DNA of 64,000 bases from a bacterium DOLZORAL124_38_8 (lineage in GTDB: Bacteria > Patescibacteriota > Gracilibacteria > UBA4473): positions 92,524 through 156,523 of the forward strand of contig PDQG01000005.1 of the NCBI GenBank assembly GCA_002747745.1, written 5' to 3'. Shown here one piece after another: positions 1 to 9,917 of the stretch. Both the position numbers and the translations under genes were made by a program. Position 1 is the first letter of the stretch. Each line of letters opens with the position of its first letter. The notes below the pieces were generated by a model. That model saw only the letters and a list, made by a program, of their open reading frames with translations, searched no databases and was not told the origin of the DNA.

Positions 1-209
1 ACGATAATGGCTTTATTGATTGAGCGACTGCTCGAAAATCCTTCCGCGAGAGCGGCTTCAATTTGTTCGCGCGCGTTTATGATGCGTTGTTTTTGAATTG
101 TTTGGTTCCAGTTTATCATGCCCACGGTGAACAAAATTCCCATAATAACAATGGTTACCAGAATTTCTATCAGCGTAAAAGCGTTTTGTTTAGGCTCCAG
201 TAAAGGCAT
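1..209 (-). CDS. Type IV pilin-like/pseudopilin protein (GspH/FimT-like), truncated by window edge
   Basis: Minus-strand translation MPLLEPKQNAFTLIEILVTIVIMGILFTVGMINWNQ... with prepilin motif FTLIE; overlaps the pilC-like gene. Confidence 0.75.
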   Translation of the reverse strand, partial: MPLLEPKQNAFTLIEILVTIVIMGILFTVGMINWNQTIQKQRIINAREQIEAALAEGFSSSRSINKAII

Positions 210-1353
210 CTTGTAGGGCAAAAATAGGTTTTAAAATAGCGAGTCCCATAAATATTACGGCTACCGATACAATCACCAAAATTACTGGCGAAAGCATTTT
301 TGATAGGTTTTTGATGTCGGCATCAAATTGCAGTTGGTATTGGGTACCAGTTTTTTGCAAAATTTCGGTTATGGCTCCAGATTTTTCTCCAATTTCAATG
401 ACTTCTCCAATAATAGGGTCAATTTCTGGTGATTCTTTAAATCCTTCAGACAGTTGGTCTCCGGCCACAATTCGTTGTTCGACACTGTATATTTCTTCGG
501 AAATTACTTTGTTGTCTACAATTTGTCGTAGTACTTGCATGGCTTTAGAAACTGGAATTCCAGCTTCGAGTAAGGTAGCAAAGTTGGTGGCAATTTGAAT
601 GGTAGAAAAATTGCGGACAAATTTACTTACAATTGGGGTGTCGAGTAATATTTTATGCCATTGGATTTTCCCTTCGGGCGAATCTTTCCAGTTTTTGAAA
701 AACAAAGCGGCCGCCACAAGAATGGTTAGCAAAATCCACCACGAACTTTGTACAAATTCTGAAGTCGCAATTAAGGCTCGGGTTTCCCACGGTAGTTCGG
801 CTCCGAGTGAGGCGAACATTTCTTTGAATTTTGGTACCACAAAAATCATCATGGCAAATCCAGACAAAATAATCACGCCAAAGACGGTGATTGGGTACAC
901 CATGGCTGATTTAATTTGCATTGAGAGTTTTAAGTTTTTGTCCATTTGAACGGCCAAGTAAGACAAAACTTCTTCAAGTTTTCCCGTAATTTCTGCCGAG
1001 TAAATCATTTTAATTTCTGATTCGTTGAAAAAATCAGGATATTTTGACATGGCTGACGATAATGGCATTCCACGTTCGTTAATATCGTAATGAATGGTTG
1101 CCAACACCCGTTGGAGCCGTTCTGAACGGGCACGTTCGGATAACATTTTAATGGCTTGGCTTACGCGAATTCCCGAACCCACTAACAATTTCAGTGAGTT
1201 AAAAAACAAACTTTTTTCTTTGGCAGGGAGGGGCGTATTATCGATTAAAAAATCGTTTAGTTTTTCATGCCAAGGAATATCACGGCGGTCAGTTACGCCG
1301 TAAATAACGGTTGAAGCAGTTTTATTGTTCATTTGTTTGCGGTTGAGATTCAA
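190..1353 (-). CDS. pilC: PilC/GspF-family inner-membrane platform protein
   Basis: 387 aa; typical GspF repeats (LFFNSLKLLVGSGIRVSQAIKML..., FATLLEAGIPVSKAMQVLRQ) and TM segments. Confidence 0.88.
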   Translation of the reverse strand: MNLNRKQMNNKTASTVIYGVTDRRDIPWHEKLNDFLIDNTPLPAKEKSLFFNSLKLLVGSGIRVSQAIKMLSERARSERLQRVLATIHYDINERGMPLSSAMSKYPDFFNESEIKMIYSAEITGKLEEVLSYLAVQMDKNLKLSMQIKSAMVYPITVFGVIILSGFAMMIFVVPKFKEMFASLGAELPWETRALIATSEFVQSSWWILLTILVAAALFFKNWKDSPEGKIQWHKILLDTPIVSKFVRNFSTIQIATNFATLLEAGIPVSKAMQVLRQIVDNKVISEEIYSVEQRIVAGDQLSEGFKESPEIDPIIGEVIEIGEKSGAITEILQKTGTQYQLQFDADIKNLSKMLSPVILVIVSVAVIFMGLAILKPIFALQDAFTGA

Positions 1354-1843
1354 AATAGTACGAGTACAAATTTACGCCGAAGGTTGTTTGGTCGTCTTCG
1401 TTTTTTTCGATGGCAAAATTTTCAACGCCCATTAGTAGTGGGTTTGATTCGACACTTTTGAGAAACAACAAAATTTGTGATCGAAACCCTGTAACCGAAA
1501 ACTGTGTTGAAAGTTTTTGGAGTCCATTAGCCTCGGTTGTTTTGCTAAACTGAATTGCGTCGCTCACCGTTACGCCCGCTTTTTGGCTTAATTTTTTAAT
1601 ATCGGTAATGAGTTCGCCTTGATTAAACTCCGTAGGAATGAAATGTTTGATGGAATCTTTAGACGCTTGCAGGGCTTCAAATTCTTTTTTTACGGCTTTG
1701 AATTTAGTCGTCTTTTGTTGTTTGGTTTGTTGTAACGTTTGTATTTCTTTTTGAAGTGTGTCTACGGCTCGTTTTTTAGGTAATCCCACAAACCCAAATA
1801 ATAGTACCGCACTTAAGATGAGAATAATATTTAGATTTTTCAT
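1322..1843 (-). CDS. PilO-like pilus assembly protein
   Basis: N-terminal TM + coiled coil + small alpha/beta domain, located in the pilus cluster; overlaps pilC start. Confidence 0.6.
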   Translation of the reverse strand: MKNLNIILILSAVLLFGFVGLPKKRAVDTLQKEIQTLQQTKQQKTTKFKAVKKEFEALQASKDSIKHFIPTEFNQGELITDIKKLSQKAGVTVSDAIQFSKTTEANGLQKLSTQFSVTGFRSQILLFLKSVESNPLLMGVENFAIEKNEDDQTTFGVNLYSYYFESQPQTNEQ

Positions 1844-1844
1844 T

Positions 1845-2336
1845 TTATTTGAGAGTAAAAGTTAGGGTAAACATAAGGTTGTTATTGTCGTCTTTTTGGG
1901 TTTGAAGTGAATGGATGAAAGGCGTTTCAACCTTTGATGATTCTTGAAGCCGTTTGAGGAGCAACTGAATACTTTCGACACTGGCAGCTTTGCCAGAAAC
2001 CTCTACTTGGTATGGTTTGGTGTTGGTACTACTAAATTGTTGGAACGAAAGAGACGGCGTTTCGAAATTAGTAATACTCGACATAATTTTTGACCAAGCG
2101 ATTCGTGATTTTGTTTTGTCGACTAATGCCACCATGTGTTGTGATGTTTGGTTTTGAGAACTTCCGTTTAATTGGTCATCAATGTTTTTGATTGATTTTT
2201 CCAAGAGTTCTTTTTGTGGTTTCAGTTGCGACTGTTGGTACTGGAAATATCCAGTAACACCCGCGGATACAAGTAACAAAACAATGGCAATAATACTGAG
2301 TTTTGATTTTTTTGGGGTTGGTTGGACGGTATTCAT
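1845..2336 (-). CDS. PilN/PilO-like pilus assembly protein
   Basis: Single N-terminal TM and coiled coil, pilus cluster context. Confidence 0.5.
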   Translation of the reverse strand: MNTVQPTPKKSKLSIIAIVLLLVSAGVTGYFQYQQSQLKPQKELLEKSIKNIDDQLNGSSQNQTSQHMVALVDKTKSRIAWSKIMSSITNFETPSLSFQQFSSTNTKPYQVEVSGKAASVESIQLLLKRLQESSKVETPFIHSLQTQKDDNNNLMFTLTFTLK

Positions 2337-2352
2337 GATAAAAAATTAAGAT

Positions 2353-3357
2353 TTAAGAGTTTGTTTCGCGGCTATTTCCATACACTCGAGAACTAACCGT
2401 GGTTTGAAGATGTAGGTGTGGAGCGTTATCAACTTCGAAAGAATATTTTTCAGGGTTTTTAATAGCGGTTGATAATTGAATGGTCACTTTCGGGTGTTGT
2501 TGGGCTGAATCATCTCGGAAAGCTAAGTAAGGATCTTTCTTTGGGGTGATTTTAAAATTTAAGGATTGTATGTTTACGGAATCTAATGAGATGGCTTGCC
2601 AATCGTGTGCCATAACCAAGCACTTTGATTTGGTATCAATGTCTAAATCTAAAATTGGATAATTTATTCCATTATTACTTATCTTACATTGATTATTCTT
2701 CCATTGTGGGGAGGTGCTCCAAATATCGGCTTCGCCGTCGTGGTTGGTGTCGGCCCCAATTTCGACTTTGGCTTGAATGTGGGCACAGTTTTCGTTGTCT
2801 GGTTCGCAAGTGTCGCTTGATTTAGTTCGTTTAAAAGCAAATCTTCTGGTGCGGGTATTATTGATTAAATACAATTCTTCGAGTGAATTTTTATGAAAGG
2901 CTACGGTGCAAGGGTCTGAGGTTCCGTCATTTTTTACGCCTCCAAGTTGTCGGTCTGGCACGTTGTCATCGTTCGTGTCCCAATAAAAAACTTCTGGGTA
3001 ATTAAGTTTTGCTCGGTTAGTAGAGTTATTTTCACAAGCATTGTTTTCAGTATAAGTTGAACTACAAGGATTTGCATTTATTAATTTAGGCAATTGCAAT
3101 CGATCAAATTTGGGGCATTGAGTATTACTTGGTCCAACTTCAATAAAATATCGATCATAATCGACCACATTGTTTTGAGTGACGGAGATAAGTTTGTCTA
3201 ATAAAAACCGTGATTCGCGTTGGAATTCTTTGGCAATACGGAGTCGTTTTTCTCCTAATTGAATAGACTGACTAAATTGGAATATAAACCCAACAAAGAT
3301 GGTTAAAAGCGTCATGGCGGTTAACACTTCTACGAGGGTAAATCCTTTTTGTTTCAT
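2353..3357 (-). CDS. Prepilin-type protein (GspJ-like), Cys-containing
   Basis: MKQKGFTLVEVLTAMTLLTIFVGFIFQ prepilin leader KG|FTLVE. Confidence 0.8.
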   Translation of the reverse strand: MKQKGFTLVEVLTAMTLLTIFVGFIFQFSQSIQLGEKRLRIAKEFQRESRFLLDKLISVTQNNVVDYDRYFIEVGPSNTQCPKFDRLQLPKLINANPCSSTYTENNACENNSTNRAKLNYPEVFYWDTNDDNVPDRQLGGVKNDGTSDPCTVAFHKNSLEELYLINNTRTRRFAFKRTKSSDTCEPDNENCAHIQAKVEIGADTNHDGEADIWSTSPQWKNNQCKISNNGINYPILDLDIDTKSKCLVMAHDWQAISLDSVNIQSLNFKITPKKDPYLAFRDDSAQQHPKVTIQLSTAIKNPEKYSFEVDNAPHLHLQTTVSSRVYGNSRETNS

Positions 3358-3395
3358 CGTTTATTATGATACGAAAGTTTCGAGAAAAACACAAA

Positions 3396-3430
3396 AAAAA
3401 CATCTTCAATCAAGAAGATGTTTTTAAGAA
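3396..3430 (-). terminator. Rho-independent terminator downstream of 3454-3903
   Basis: Inverted repeat aacatcttc...gaagatgtt with flanking A/T tracts. Confidence 0.6.
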
Positions 3431-3453
3431 AAAGTTTTTTATGTTTAATGCAC

Positions 3454-3903
3454 TTAAATGGTGCTACCTGTCGCAGTTCCAAATCCAGCAATTACGGTAT
3501 TTACAATCGCGTAAGCGGCCATGATAACCAAGATACCTACGGCTGCATAAATAATAGTGTTTTTTGCTTTTTCTGTGTCTTCACCCGCTGAAGTCATATA
3601 TTGGAATCCTCCCCAAATGATGATGATTACGGCTACGATTCCCAAGAAAGTAAGTCCTTTTGATACGTATCGTAAAATAATTTGTCGCAAACTTCCTTCA
3701 GTATCACCAGTACCAGTACCAGCTACGTTATCACCAGGGGTGATTAATTGGGCTTCTGCTACTGGAGCAACAAAGTCCGGAGCAACAATAGACATGACTC
3801 CAAGAGCCAAGAACAGACCAAGAACAGGGGCTAAAAACTTTTTCATTTTTTTATGTGTTAAACAAATATTAAGTTTTAAATGAATTCCAGTAAATTTTAA
3901 CAT
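3454..3903 (-). CDS. Secreted/membrane TrbC/VirB2-like (T4SS-pilin-like) small protein
   Basis: Signal peptide MKKFLAPVLGLFLALG... then two TM segments; GGFQYMTSAGEDTEKAKNTIIYAAVGILVIMAAYAIVN is typical of the family. Confidence 0.65.
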   Translation of the reverse strand: MLKFTGIHLKLNICLTHKKMKKFLAPVLGLFLALGVMSIVAPDFVAPVAEAQLITPGDNVAGTGTGDTEGSLRQIILRYVSKGLTFLGIVAVIIIIWGGFQYMTSAGEDTEKAKNTIIYAAVGILVIMAAYAIVNTVIAGFGTATGSTI

Positions 3904-3947
3904 AGATTTAATTAAAAATCAACTAAAATATAGAATTCGACTAAATT

Positions 3948-4343
3948 TTAGTTCTTCCTGTTTGTTTTGGCAAATCTTTTTTTTGCTTGTTTAATGAGCT
4001 TTATAGAAAGAAAGATTAGTAGAAATAAAATACTTATAGTGATTACGATGAAAGGGAGTCCTTGTAATATTTTTTGAGTCCAAAGTTTTAATTTTAATTC
4101 TTTTAATTCGTCTTTATTTAATTCATTTAAATGATCATCTAAATCATTATTGTTGTTTTTATTAGAAATGGAGAGTTGCGTGTTAGTATTTGTTTTAAGT
4201 GTGTTTTCTTTGTCGTTTAAGCTGTTTCCAAAATTTCCTGGGGCAATAAATTGGGCTTTAATTGTTGGTGTTGTTGAGACGAGTACGGCTCCGAATAAAA
4301 ATAAGCAAATGATTGCGGATGAAATTTTTTTCATTTTTAACAT
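3948..4343 (-). CDS. Small secreted membrane protein, hypothetical
   Basis: Signal peptide, low-complexity N/D/K stretch, one C-terminal TM; mature N-terminus QFIAPGN resembles neighbour QLITPGDN. Confidence 0.6.
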   Translation of the reverse strand: MLKMKKISSAIICLFLFGAVLVSTTPTIKAQFIAPGNFGNSLNDKENTLKTNTNTQLSISNKNNNNDLDDHLNELNKDELKELKLKLWTQKILQGLPFIVITISILFLLIFLSIKLIKQAKKRFAKTNRKN

Positions 4344-4480
4344 TATTATTTTATAAACAATTTTTTTAGTATGGCTTCATTATAAATATGAACTCATTTT
4401 ATAGCAAAGAAATATTATGAATCTCAGATGTTTTTTTATAATTTTTGGAAAATTTTTTTTGAAAATTATGTATAATTTGC

Positions 4481-6562
4481 TTGATGACCTTAGAATTTCC
4501 GTTAAAAAAGTTACTCAATACTACGCCGAAACACTTGGCAAAACTAGAAGCTTTGCATGTTGTTACGGGGCGTGATTTGGTAGAATATTTTCCGCGGGCA
4601 GTTGAATCGACAGATGTTCGGTCGAGTTTTGGGGCGATTGAAATGGATAAGAAAAACACGGTGGGCGGATTGTTGTGTGATTTTCGGTTAGAAAAAACGG
4701 CTCGTGGACGAAAAATTGGAAAAGCGGCTCTGGTACTTGATGACGGCGTGGTGATGGAAAGTGTCTGGTTTTCGGTGCCGTATGTGTTGCGAAACTTGCG
4801 TGATGAATCGCGGGTGTTTTTAGTGGGAAAAGTAAGTCGAAATTATGGGAAAATTCAAATTTCAAATCCAGAAGTTCATCTTGATAAAACCGTGCATGTG
4901 GGCGGTGTGCGGGCGATTTATTCTGAATCGTTACCGATTACCAGCAAATGGTTACGAGAGAAAATGCATGGTTTGTTGCCGCTCATTCAAGCTCACGAAT
5001 ATCCAGAATTTTTACCGGCGAGTATTTTGGAAGCCGAGTCATTTTTACCCCGCCACGAAGCCCTGAAATTAATTCATGCCCCGACTTCGGTTGAAGCTTG
5101 GAATGCGGCACGACGGCGGTTGGCTTTTGAAGAATTATTTGAAATTCAGTTACGAGTGTTACAAGAAAAATTTTTGCGACAAGCGGAAGCCGAAAATCCA
5201 TTTAAAGTGGTGTTTGATGCTGAGTTGGTAAAACAAGATTTAGCGACGTTACCATTTGCGTTAACGCTGGCACAAAAACGCGTTTTATTTCAAATTTTAC
5301 AGGATTTTCAGCAACCTGTGGCGGCGCATCGGTTGGTGCAGGGAGATGTTGGGAGCGGAAAAACAGTAGTGGCTTTTTTGGCGGCCGCACAAATGGTACG
5401 AGCGGGGTTTCAAGTGGCGATTTTGGCTCCCACGGAAATTTTGGCACAACAGCATTTTGAAAAAGCTAAGCAATTCTTTGCACATATCGATGTTGGTCGA
5501 ACCGAAACACCGAATTTGTTGGGAGAATCCAATTCGGGCGTCGTGGTAGAGTTGTTGACGGGATCTGTGACGGCCAAGCAGAAAAAAGATATCAAGCAAC
5601 GATTAGTTCAAAAAAAAGTGGACGTACTTATTGGGACGCACGCTCTTTTGACTGAAGACACAGTATTCCATTCATTGGGGTTAGCCGTGGTTGATGAACA
5701 ACATCGGTTTGGGGTTGCACAACGAGCGATTTTAGCCGAAAATAAATCACACGTTGTGTCTATGACGGCTACGCCGATTCCTCGGACATTAGCGCTGACT
5801 ATTTATGGCAATCAAGAATTAAGTGTTATTAACGAATTACCGGCCGGACGAAAACCCATTATTACTCGTGTGGTGGCGGATGATGCCACTGAACGAAAAA
5901 TGAATTTATTTATTGATGATCAGTGTGAAAAAGGTCGGCAAGTGTTTTGGGTGTGTCCGTTGGTAGAAGAATCGGAAAAAATTGAAGCGAAAAGTGTTTT
6001 GGCTGAATTTGAGCGGGTACGACAAATTTTTGCGAAGCGACGGGTTGAGTATTTACACGGAAAAATGCGCCCAGCTGAGAAAAAACAAATTATGGAACGT
6101 TTTCAGCGGAAAGAATTTGATATTTTGGTGTCGACGTCGGTTATTGAAGTGGGGGTGGATATTCCTGATTCGACGGTGATGGTTATTGAAAATTCTGAAC
6201 GGTTCGGGTTGTCGCAATTGCATCAGTTTCGTGGGCGAATTGGGCGGAATGATTTACAATCGTATTGTTTTTTAAAGGTCGGAAAGCGAGAAGATAAACA
6301 AAAAATTCGATTAAAAGCGATGGAACGGTTTACGAGTGGGCAAAAATTATCAGAAATTGATTTAGAACTACGAGGAATGGGAGAGATATATGGCGTGAAA
6401 CAAAGTGGGTTGCCGGAATTTAAAGTGGCAGATATTTCAAACTTGCCATTGTTGGAATCAGCAAAGCACTGGGCCGAGCAAATTTTGGAAGCGGATCCGC
6501 ACCTAGAAAAACACCCATTGTTGGCTCAACGATTACAAAAACAGGTGGTGTATTTTCAATAA
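4481..6562 (+). CDS. recG: ATP-dependent DNA helicase RecG
   Basis: 693 aa; helicase motifs GDVGSGKT, DEQHRFGVAQR, MTATPIPRTLALT, STSVIEVGVDIP, QFRGRIGR. Confidence 0.95.
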   Translation: MMTLEFPLKKLLNTTPKHLAKLEALHVVTGRDLVEYFPRAVESTDVRSSFGAIEMDKKNTVGGLLCDFRLEKTARGRKIGKAALVLDDGVVMESVWFSVPYVLRNLRDESRVFLVGKVSRNYGKIQISNPEVHLDKTVHVGGVRAIYSESLPITSKWLREKMHGLLPLIQAHEYPEFLPASILEAESFLPRHEALKLIHAPTSVEAWNAARRRLAFEELFEIQLRVLQEKFLRQAEAENPFKVVFDAELVKQDLATLPFALTLAQKRVLFQILQDFQQPVAAHRLVQGDVGSGKTVVAFLAAAQMVRAGFQVAILAPTEILAQQHFEKAKQFFAHIDVGRTETPNLLGESNSGVVVELLTGSVTAKQKKDIKQRLVQKKVDVLIGTHALLTEDTVFHSLGLAVVDEQHRFGVAQRAILAENKSHVVSMTATPIPRTLALTIYGNQELSVINELPAGRKPIITRVVADDATERKMNLFIDDQCEKGRQVFWVCPLVEESEKIEAKSVLAEFERVRQIFAKRRVEYLHGKMRPAEKKQIMERFQRKEFDILVSTSVIEVGVDIPDSTVMVIENSERFGLSQLHQFRGRIGRNDLQSYCFLKVGKREDKQKIRLKAMERFTSGQKLSEIDLELRGMGEIYGVKQSGLPEFKVADISNLPLLESAKHWAEQILEADPHLEKHPLLAQRLQKQVVYFQ

Positions 6563-6641
6563 AAAAAATGATTTTAAAATTTTTTTAAAAAAACTTGCGT
6601 CTCTTATTTTTTTTAGTAAATTTCTTGGGCTTTGTGGTTTT

Positions 6642-6714
6642 GCCGTCTTAGCTCAGCTGGTAGAGCAACGGATTTGTAACCCGTAGGTCACCGGTTCGAT
6701 CCCGGTAGACGGCT
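6642..6714 (+). tRNA. tRNA-Thr(TGT), CCA encoded at 6715-6717
   Basis: gccgtct...agacggc acceptor, anticodon loop tttgtaa, GGTTCGATCCC T-arm. Confidence 0.93.
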
Positions 6715-6733
6715 CCAGGAAAATACAAAGTGA

Positions 6734-6762
6734 AGCACCTCCTGAAAGGGAGGTGTTTTTTT
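6734..6762 (+). terminator. Rho-independent terminator after tRNA-Thr
   Basis: cacctcctgaaagggaggtg followed by T7. Confidence 0.85.
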
Positions 6763-6777
6763 GTGCTTTGAAAAATT

Positions 6778-7584
6778 TTGGAAATGTTTACGCTTTGTGT
6801 GATGTTAAGAGAGGGGTTTTATTTTCTATATAAATTGGCACAATCAAGTGTATTTGGCGGATTTATTTTGTGTTTATTGTTGGCGTTTTGGTTGTTAGGA
6901 ATCCAGTCGGGGCTTCGCGCCGATTTATTGTTTGGGTGTGTGTTGGTGGTGCAAATTTTATTAGTTGTGTTTCAATTTGAGTCCAAAAAAGAGGCGAAAG
7001 TGATTGGTTTGTTTCATTTGGTAGGAACGGCCATGGAGGTGTTTAAAACTTCGGCGGCGATTGGGTCGTGGTCTTATGCGCACATTGGTTTTTTTGCTAT
7101 TGGGAATGTGCCGTTGTTTACTGGATTTATGTATGCTTCGGTAGGAAGTTTTATTGCTCGGTGTTGGCGTATTTTACAATTTAAATTTGAGAATTATCCA
7201 CCCTTTTGGCAGACGGTTGTTTTGTCAGTTCTGATTTATGCGAATTTTTTTACGCATCATTATTTGCCCGACATTCGGAGTGTCTTATTTTTGCTTGCGG
7301 GAGTGGTGTATGGACGCACGTTTATACATTTTAAAGTGTATCAAAAACAATGGCGAATCCCGTTACTACTGGCGTGTGGGTTGGCGGCAGCGGTTATTTT
7401 TTTTGCAGAAAATGTAGGAACTTTTTCACGGTATTGGGTGTATCCAAATCAAGTAGATGGTTGGCACATGGTACCGTTGGGTAAATTTGGATCGTGGTTT
7501 TTGTTACTGATTTTGAGTTTTGTGTTAGTAACGTTGGTTCACCGTGATAAATTGTATCTACGAACCGATTGTGAGAAGTCTTAA
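6778..7584 (+). CDS. DUF817-like integral membrane protein
   Basis: Multi-TM; FHLVGTAMEVFKTSAAIGSWSY...GNVPLFTGFMYASVGSFIARCWR pattern recalled for DUF817. Confidence 0.65.
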   Translation: MEMFTLCVMLREGFYFLYKLAQSSVFGGFILCLLLAFWLLGIQSGLRADLLFGCVLVVQILLVVFQFESKKEAKVIGLFHLVGTAMEVFKTSAAIGSWSYAHIGFFAIGNVPLFTGFMYASVGSFIARCWRILQFKFENYPPFWQTVVLSVLIYANFFTHHYLPDIRSVLFLLAGVVYGRTFIHFKVYQKQWRIPLLLACGLAAAVIFFAENVGTFSRYWVYPNQVDGWHMVPLGKFGSWFLLLILSFVLVTLVHRDKLYLRTDCEKS

Positions 7585-9152
7585 CTTTTTCTTGTGATTT
7601 GTGCCCCAAGACTTTGAAGATTTTTTTCAAAATTTTCGTAACCACGGTCGATGTAATCAATGTTGGTTACTTTGGTCGTGCCTTTGGCAATGAGTCCGGC
7701 TAAAACCATGGCGGCTCCGGCTCGTAAATCCCAACTTTGAACACTGGTTCCTTTGAGCGGAGTTTTTCCTGTAACTTGAGCTTGGTGTGCGTTTAACAAT
7801 GATACGTTGGCGCCCATTTTTTCCAGTTCTGAGAGGTAAGTTAGTCGGTTTTCGAAGAGTGTTTCAAAGATAATTGATGAACCTTCGCATTGGGTTAGTA
7901 ATACGCCAAAGGGTGATTGTAAATCGGTTGAAAATCCAGGGAAAATAGCGGTTTGTAATTTTGGAATAGCTTTGAGGTTTTGTTTTCCGAAAATATGAAG
8001 TGTGTTATCAAAGAATTCAAAACTCGCCCCCGTTCGTTTTAAAACTCCATAGAATGACAACAGTTCGTGGTGATTGACGTTTTCAATCCATACATCTCCT
8101 TCGGTTAAAATGCCGGCAATACCATACGTGGCGGCGAGGAGTCCGTCTGGTGGAATGCGGAAAGTTCCGCCTTTTAAGTTGGGGGCTTTGAGGCCTCGAA
8201 TGGTTAAATGATGCGTTCCAATGCCGTCAATTTGGGCGCCCATGTCGGCTAACATTTGTACGGTGGCGGTTACATGGGTTTCCATGGCGGTAAAAAATAT
8301 TTCGGAAGTCCCGGCGGTTCCAGCAGCAAACATGGCTAGATTTTCGGTAGCGGTAACGCTGGCTTCTGGCAACAAAACTTGTGGGTGAATAATTTCTTCT
8401 TCGGTTTGGTTTTCGTTGGTAAGACAGAGTTTAGAAATAGTTGATTGTTTGAGTTTTCCGTCAAAATTGAGTTCGATTTGGTTGCCTTTATCGGTTACTT
8501 TGGCTCCAAACGCTTCAAACCCGTTTAAATGAACATCATTAGGTCGGGCACCGATAATGCAGCCTCCTGGTTTGAGGATTTTTGCGTGTCCGAAGCGGGC
8601 TAAAAGTGGTCCTACAATAAGAATAGAAGCACGGAATTTTTTGGCTTGTGGGCAATGTTCGAGTTTTTCTGGGTCAATATTTTGAGCCGTGATTTTTACT
8701 TTTCCGTTGACTAAATCTCGTTCGACTACGGCTCCGAGGGTTTCAAAAATATCAAGTAACAATCGGATATCAGTGATATTGGGAACATTGATAAATTCAC
8801 AGGTTTGGGTGGTAAGGAGCGCTGCACATAACATGGGTAAAGCCCCGTTTTTGGCTCCAGGAATGCTGATTCTTCCTGATAATTTTTGTCCGCCGATGAT
8901 TTCGAAATATTCGTTCATTTTTTGTGTTTTTAATGTTTGTGGAAACGGGTGTTTGCCGTTTGGAAATTTAATTATATCGGGAGAGAGTGATAAAAGTTTT
9001 TGTAAAACGGCTTTGTTTTTAGGAAAACTTTTGCCCTCAATCCAATTATGGACTGATTGTCGTTTTACTCCTAAAAAATCGCCCAAAGTCGTTGGGGTCC
9101 ACCGATTTTGGGTGAGCCATTCCTTGAAATTAGGGGAAAATTGAGGATTCAT
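7581..9152 (-). CDS. murA: UDP-N-acetylglucosamine 1-carboxyvinyltransferase MurA with N-terminal HTH extension
   Basis: MurA core from MNEYFEIIGGQKLSGRISIPGAKNGALPM (start 8918) with catalytic GGCIIGARP; 78-codon in-frame upstream XRE-like HTH extension. Confidence 0.92.
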   Translation of the reverse strand: MNPQFSPNFKEWLTQNRWTPTTLGDFLGVKRQSVHNWIEGKSFPKNKAVLQKLLSLSPDIIKFPNGKHPFPQTLKTQKMNEYFEIIGGQKLSGRISIPGAKNGALPMLCAALLTTQTCEFINVPNITDIRLLLDIFETLGAVVERDLVNGKVKITAQNIDPEKLEHCPQAKKFRASILIVGPLLARFGHAKILKPGGCIIGARPNDVHLNGFEAFGAKVTDKGNQIELNFDGKLKQSTISKLCLTNENQTEEEIIHPQVLLPEASVTATENLAMFAAGTAGTSEIFFTAMETHVTATVQMLADMGAQIDGIGTHHLTIRGLKAPNLKGGTFRIPPDGLLAATYGIAGILTEGDVWIENVNHHELLSFYGVLKRTGASFEFFDNTLHIFGKQNLKAIPKLQTAIFPGFSTDLQSPFGVLLTQCEGSSIIFETLFENRLTYLSELEKMGANVSLLNAHQAQVTGKTPLKGTSVQSWDLRAGAAMVLAGLIAKGTTKVTNIDYIDRGYENFEKNLQSLGAQITRKS

Positions 9153-9232
9153 TTCAAATTTTATTCTTCTTTTTTTTACTTATCCGTCAAATTTTTACCA
9201 AAATTCTTTGTGGGTCGTAAATTTGTCTTTCG

Positions 9233-9916
9233 GTGCGAGTCTTGATAAAATTGGCATCGATGTATGAAAAATTAAAAAAATATCAGTTTGAGTTTGTTTG
9301 TGCGAGTTTAGCGTTGGTAGGAATAATCGGACTGATGGTTGGGTATGTGTTCTCTACTGATTTTTCGCAATTTTCTACGTATGGGGGGCTAGTTTTGAAT
9401 GAAAAAGAACAAGCATTATTAGAGTGTTTATCAGACAAAAACGCTGGCTGTTTAAAGCAAGTTCAGTTGGTAACTTATGGGCAAACTACTTGGGAAACAA
9501 AAAATGCGAATGTGGTTCCACCGCAAGGTGTTTTGCGGTGTTATGATGGAAAAGATATTTACTGTGATAAATATGGAGGCTATTACACTTTTGAAGAAGC
9601 AAAATCGTTGTGTAAAGCCAAAAAAATGCATTTGCCAACCCTCGAAGATTTTCAATATTTGTATGCGGTGTTTGGGAAAAACCAAGATCGACTTATTTTT
9701 GATATGAATTTGTTTCCAGCGGGGGCTATTGTGTGGGGCGAATCTTCGGTGTGGGTTGATAAGGTGGCTCGATATTGGGCCGAAGATTTATATAATCCGA
9801 AAAAACAGTTGTATTATGGATTTACAGTTGGAAAATCTCCTGTGGCGGGTGAATTGCCACCAGAACACAAAGATTCTCGGTTTTCGGTGCGGTGTGTAAA
9901 ATATGAATGGGAATAA
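9233..9916 (+). CDS. Membrane-anchored protein with Fib_succ_major/FGE-like (C-type-lectin-like) domain
   Basis: N-terminal TM; YYTFEEAKSLCKAKKMHLPTLEDFQYL ... SRFSVRCVK motif. Confidence 0.55.
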   Translation: MRVLIKLASMYEKLKKYQFEFVCASLALVGIIGLMVGYVFSTDFSQFSTYGGLVLNEKEQALLECLSDKNAGCLKQVQLVTYGQTTWETKNANVVPPQGVLRCYDGKDIYCDKYGGYYTFEEAKSLCKAKKMHLPTLEDFQYLYAVFGKNQDRLIFDMNLFPAGAIVWGESSVWVDKVARYWAEDLYNPKKQLYYGFTVGKSPVAGELPPEHKDSRFSVRCVKYEWE

Positions 9917-9917
9917 T

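Noticed and set aside
4399-4865. Short antisense ORFs in the ORF track (e.g. 4399-4659, 4563-4865 and many others opposite recG, murA, recJ, uvrC)
   Set aside because: Antisense to strongly conserved genes, low-complexity translations, no independent support.
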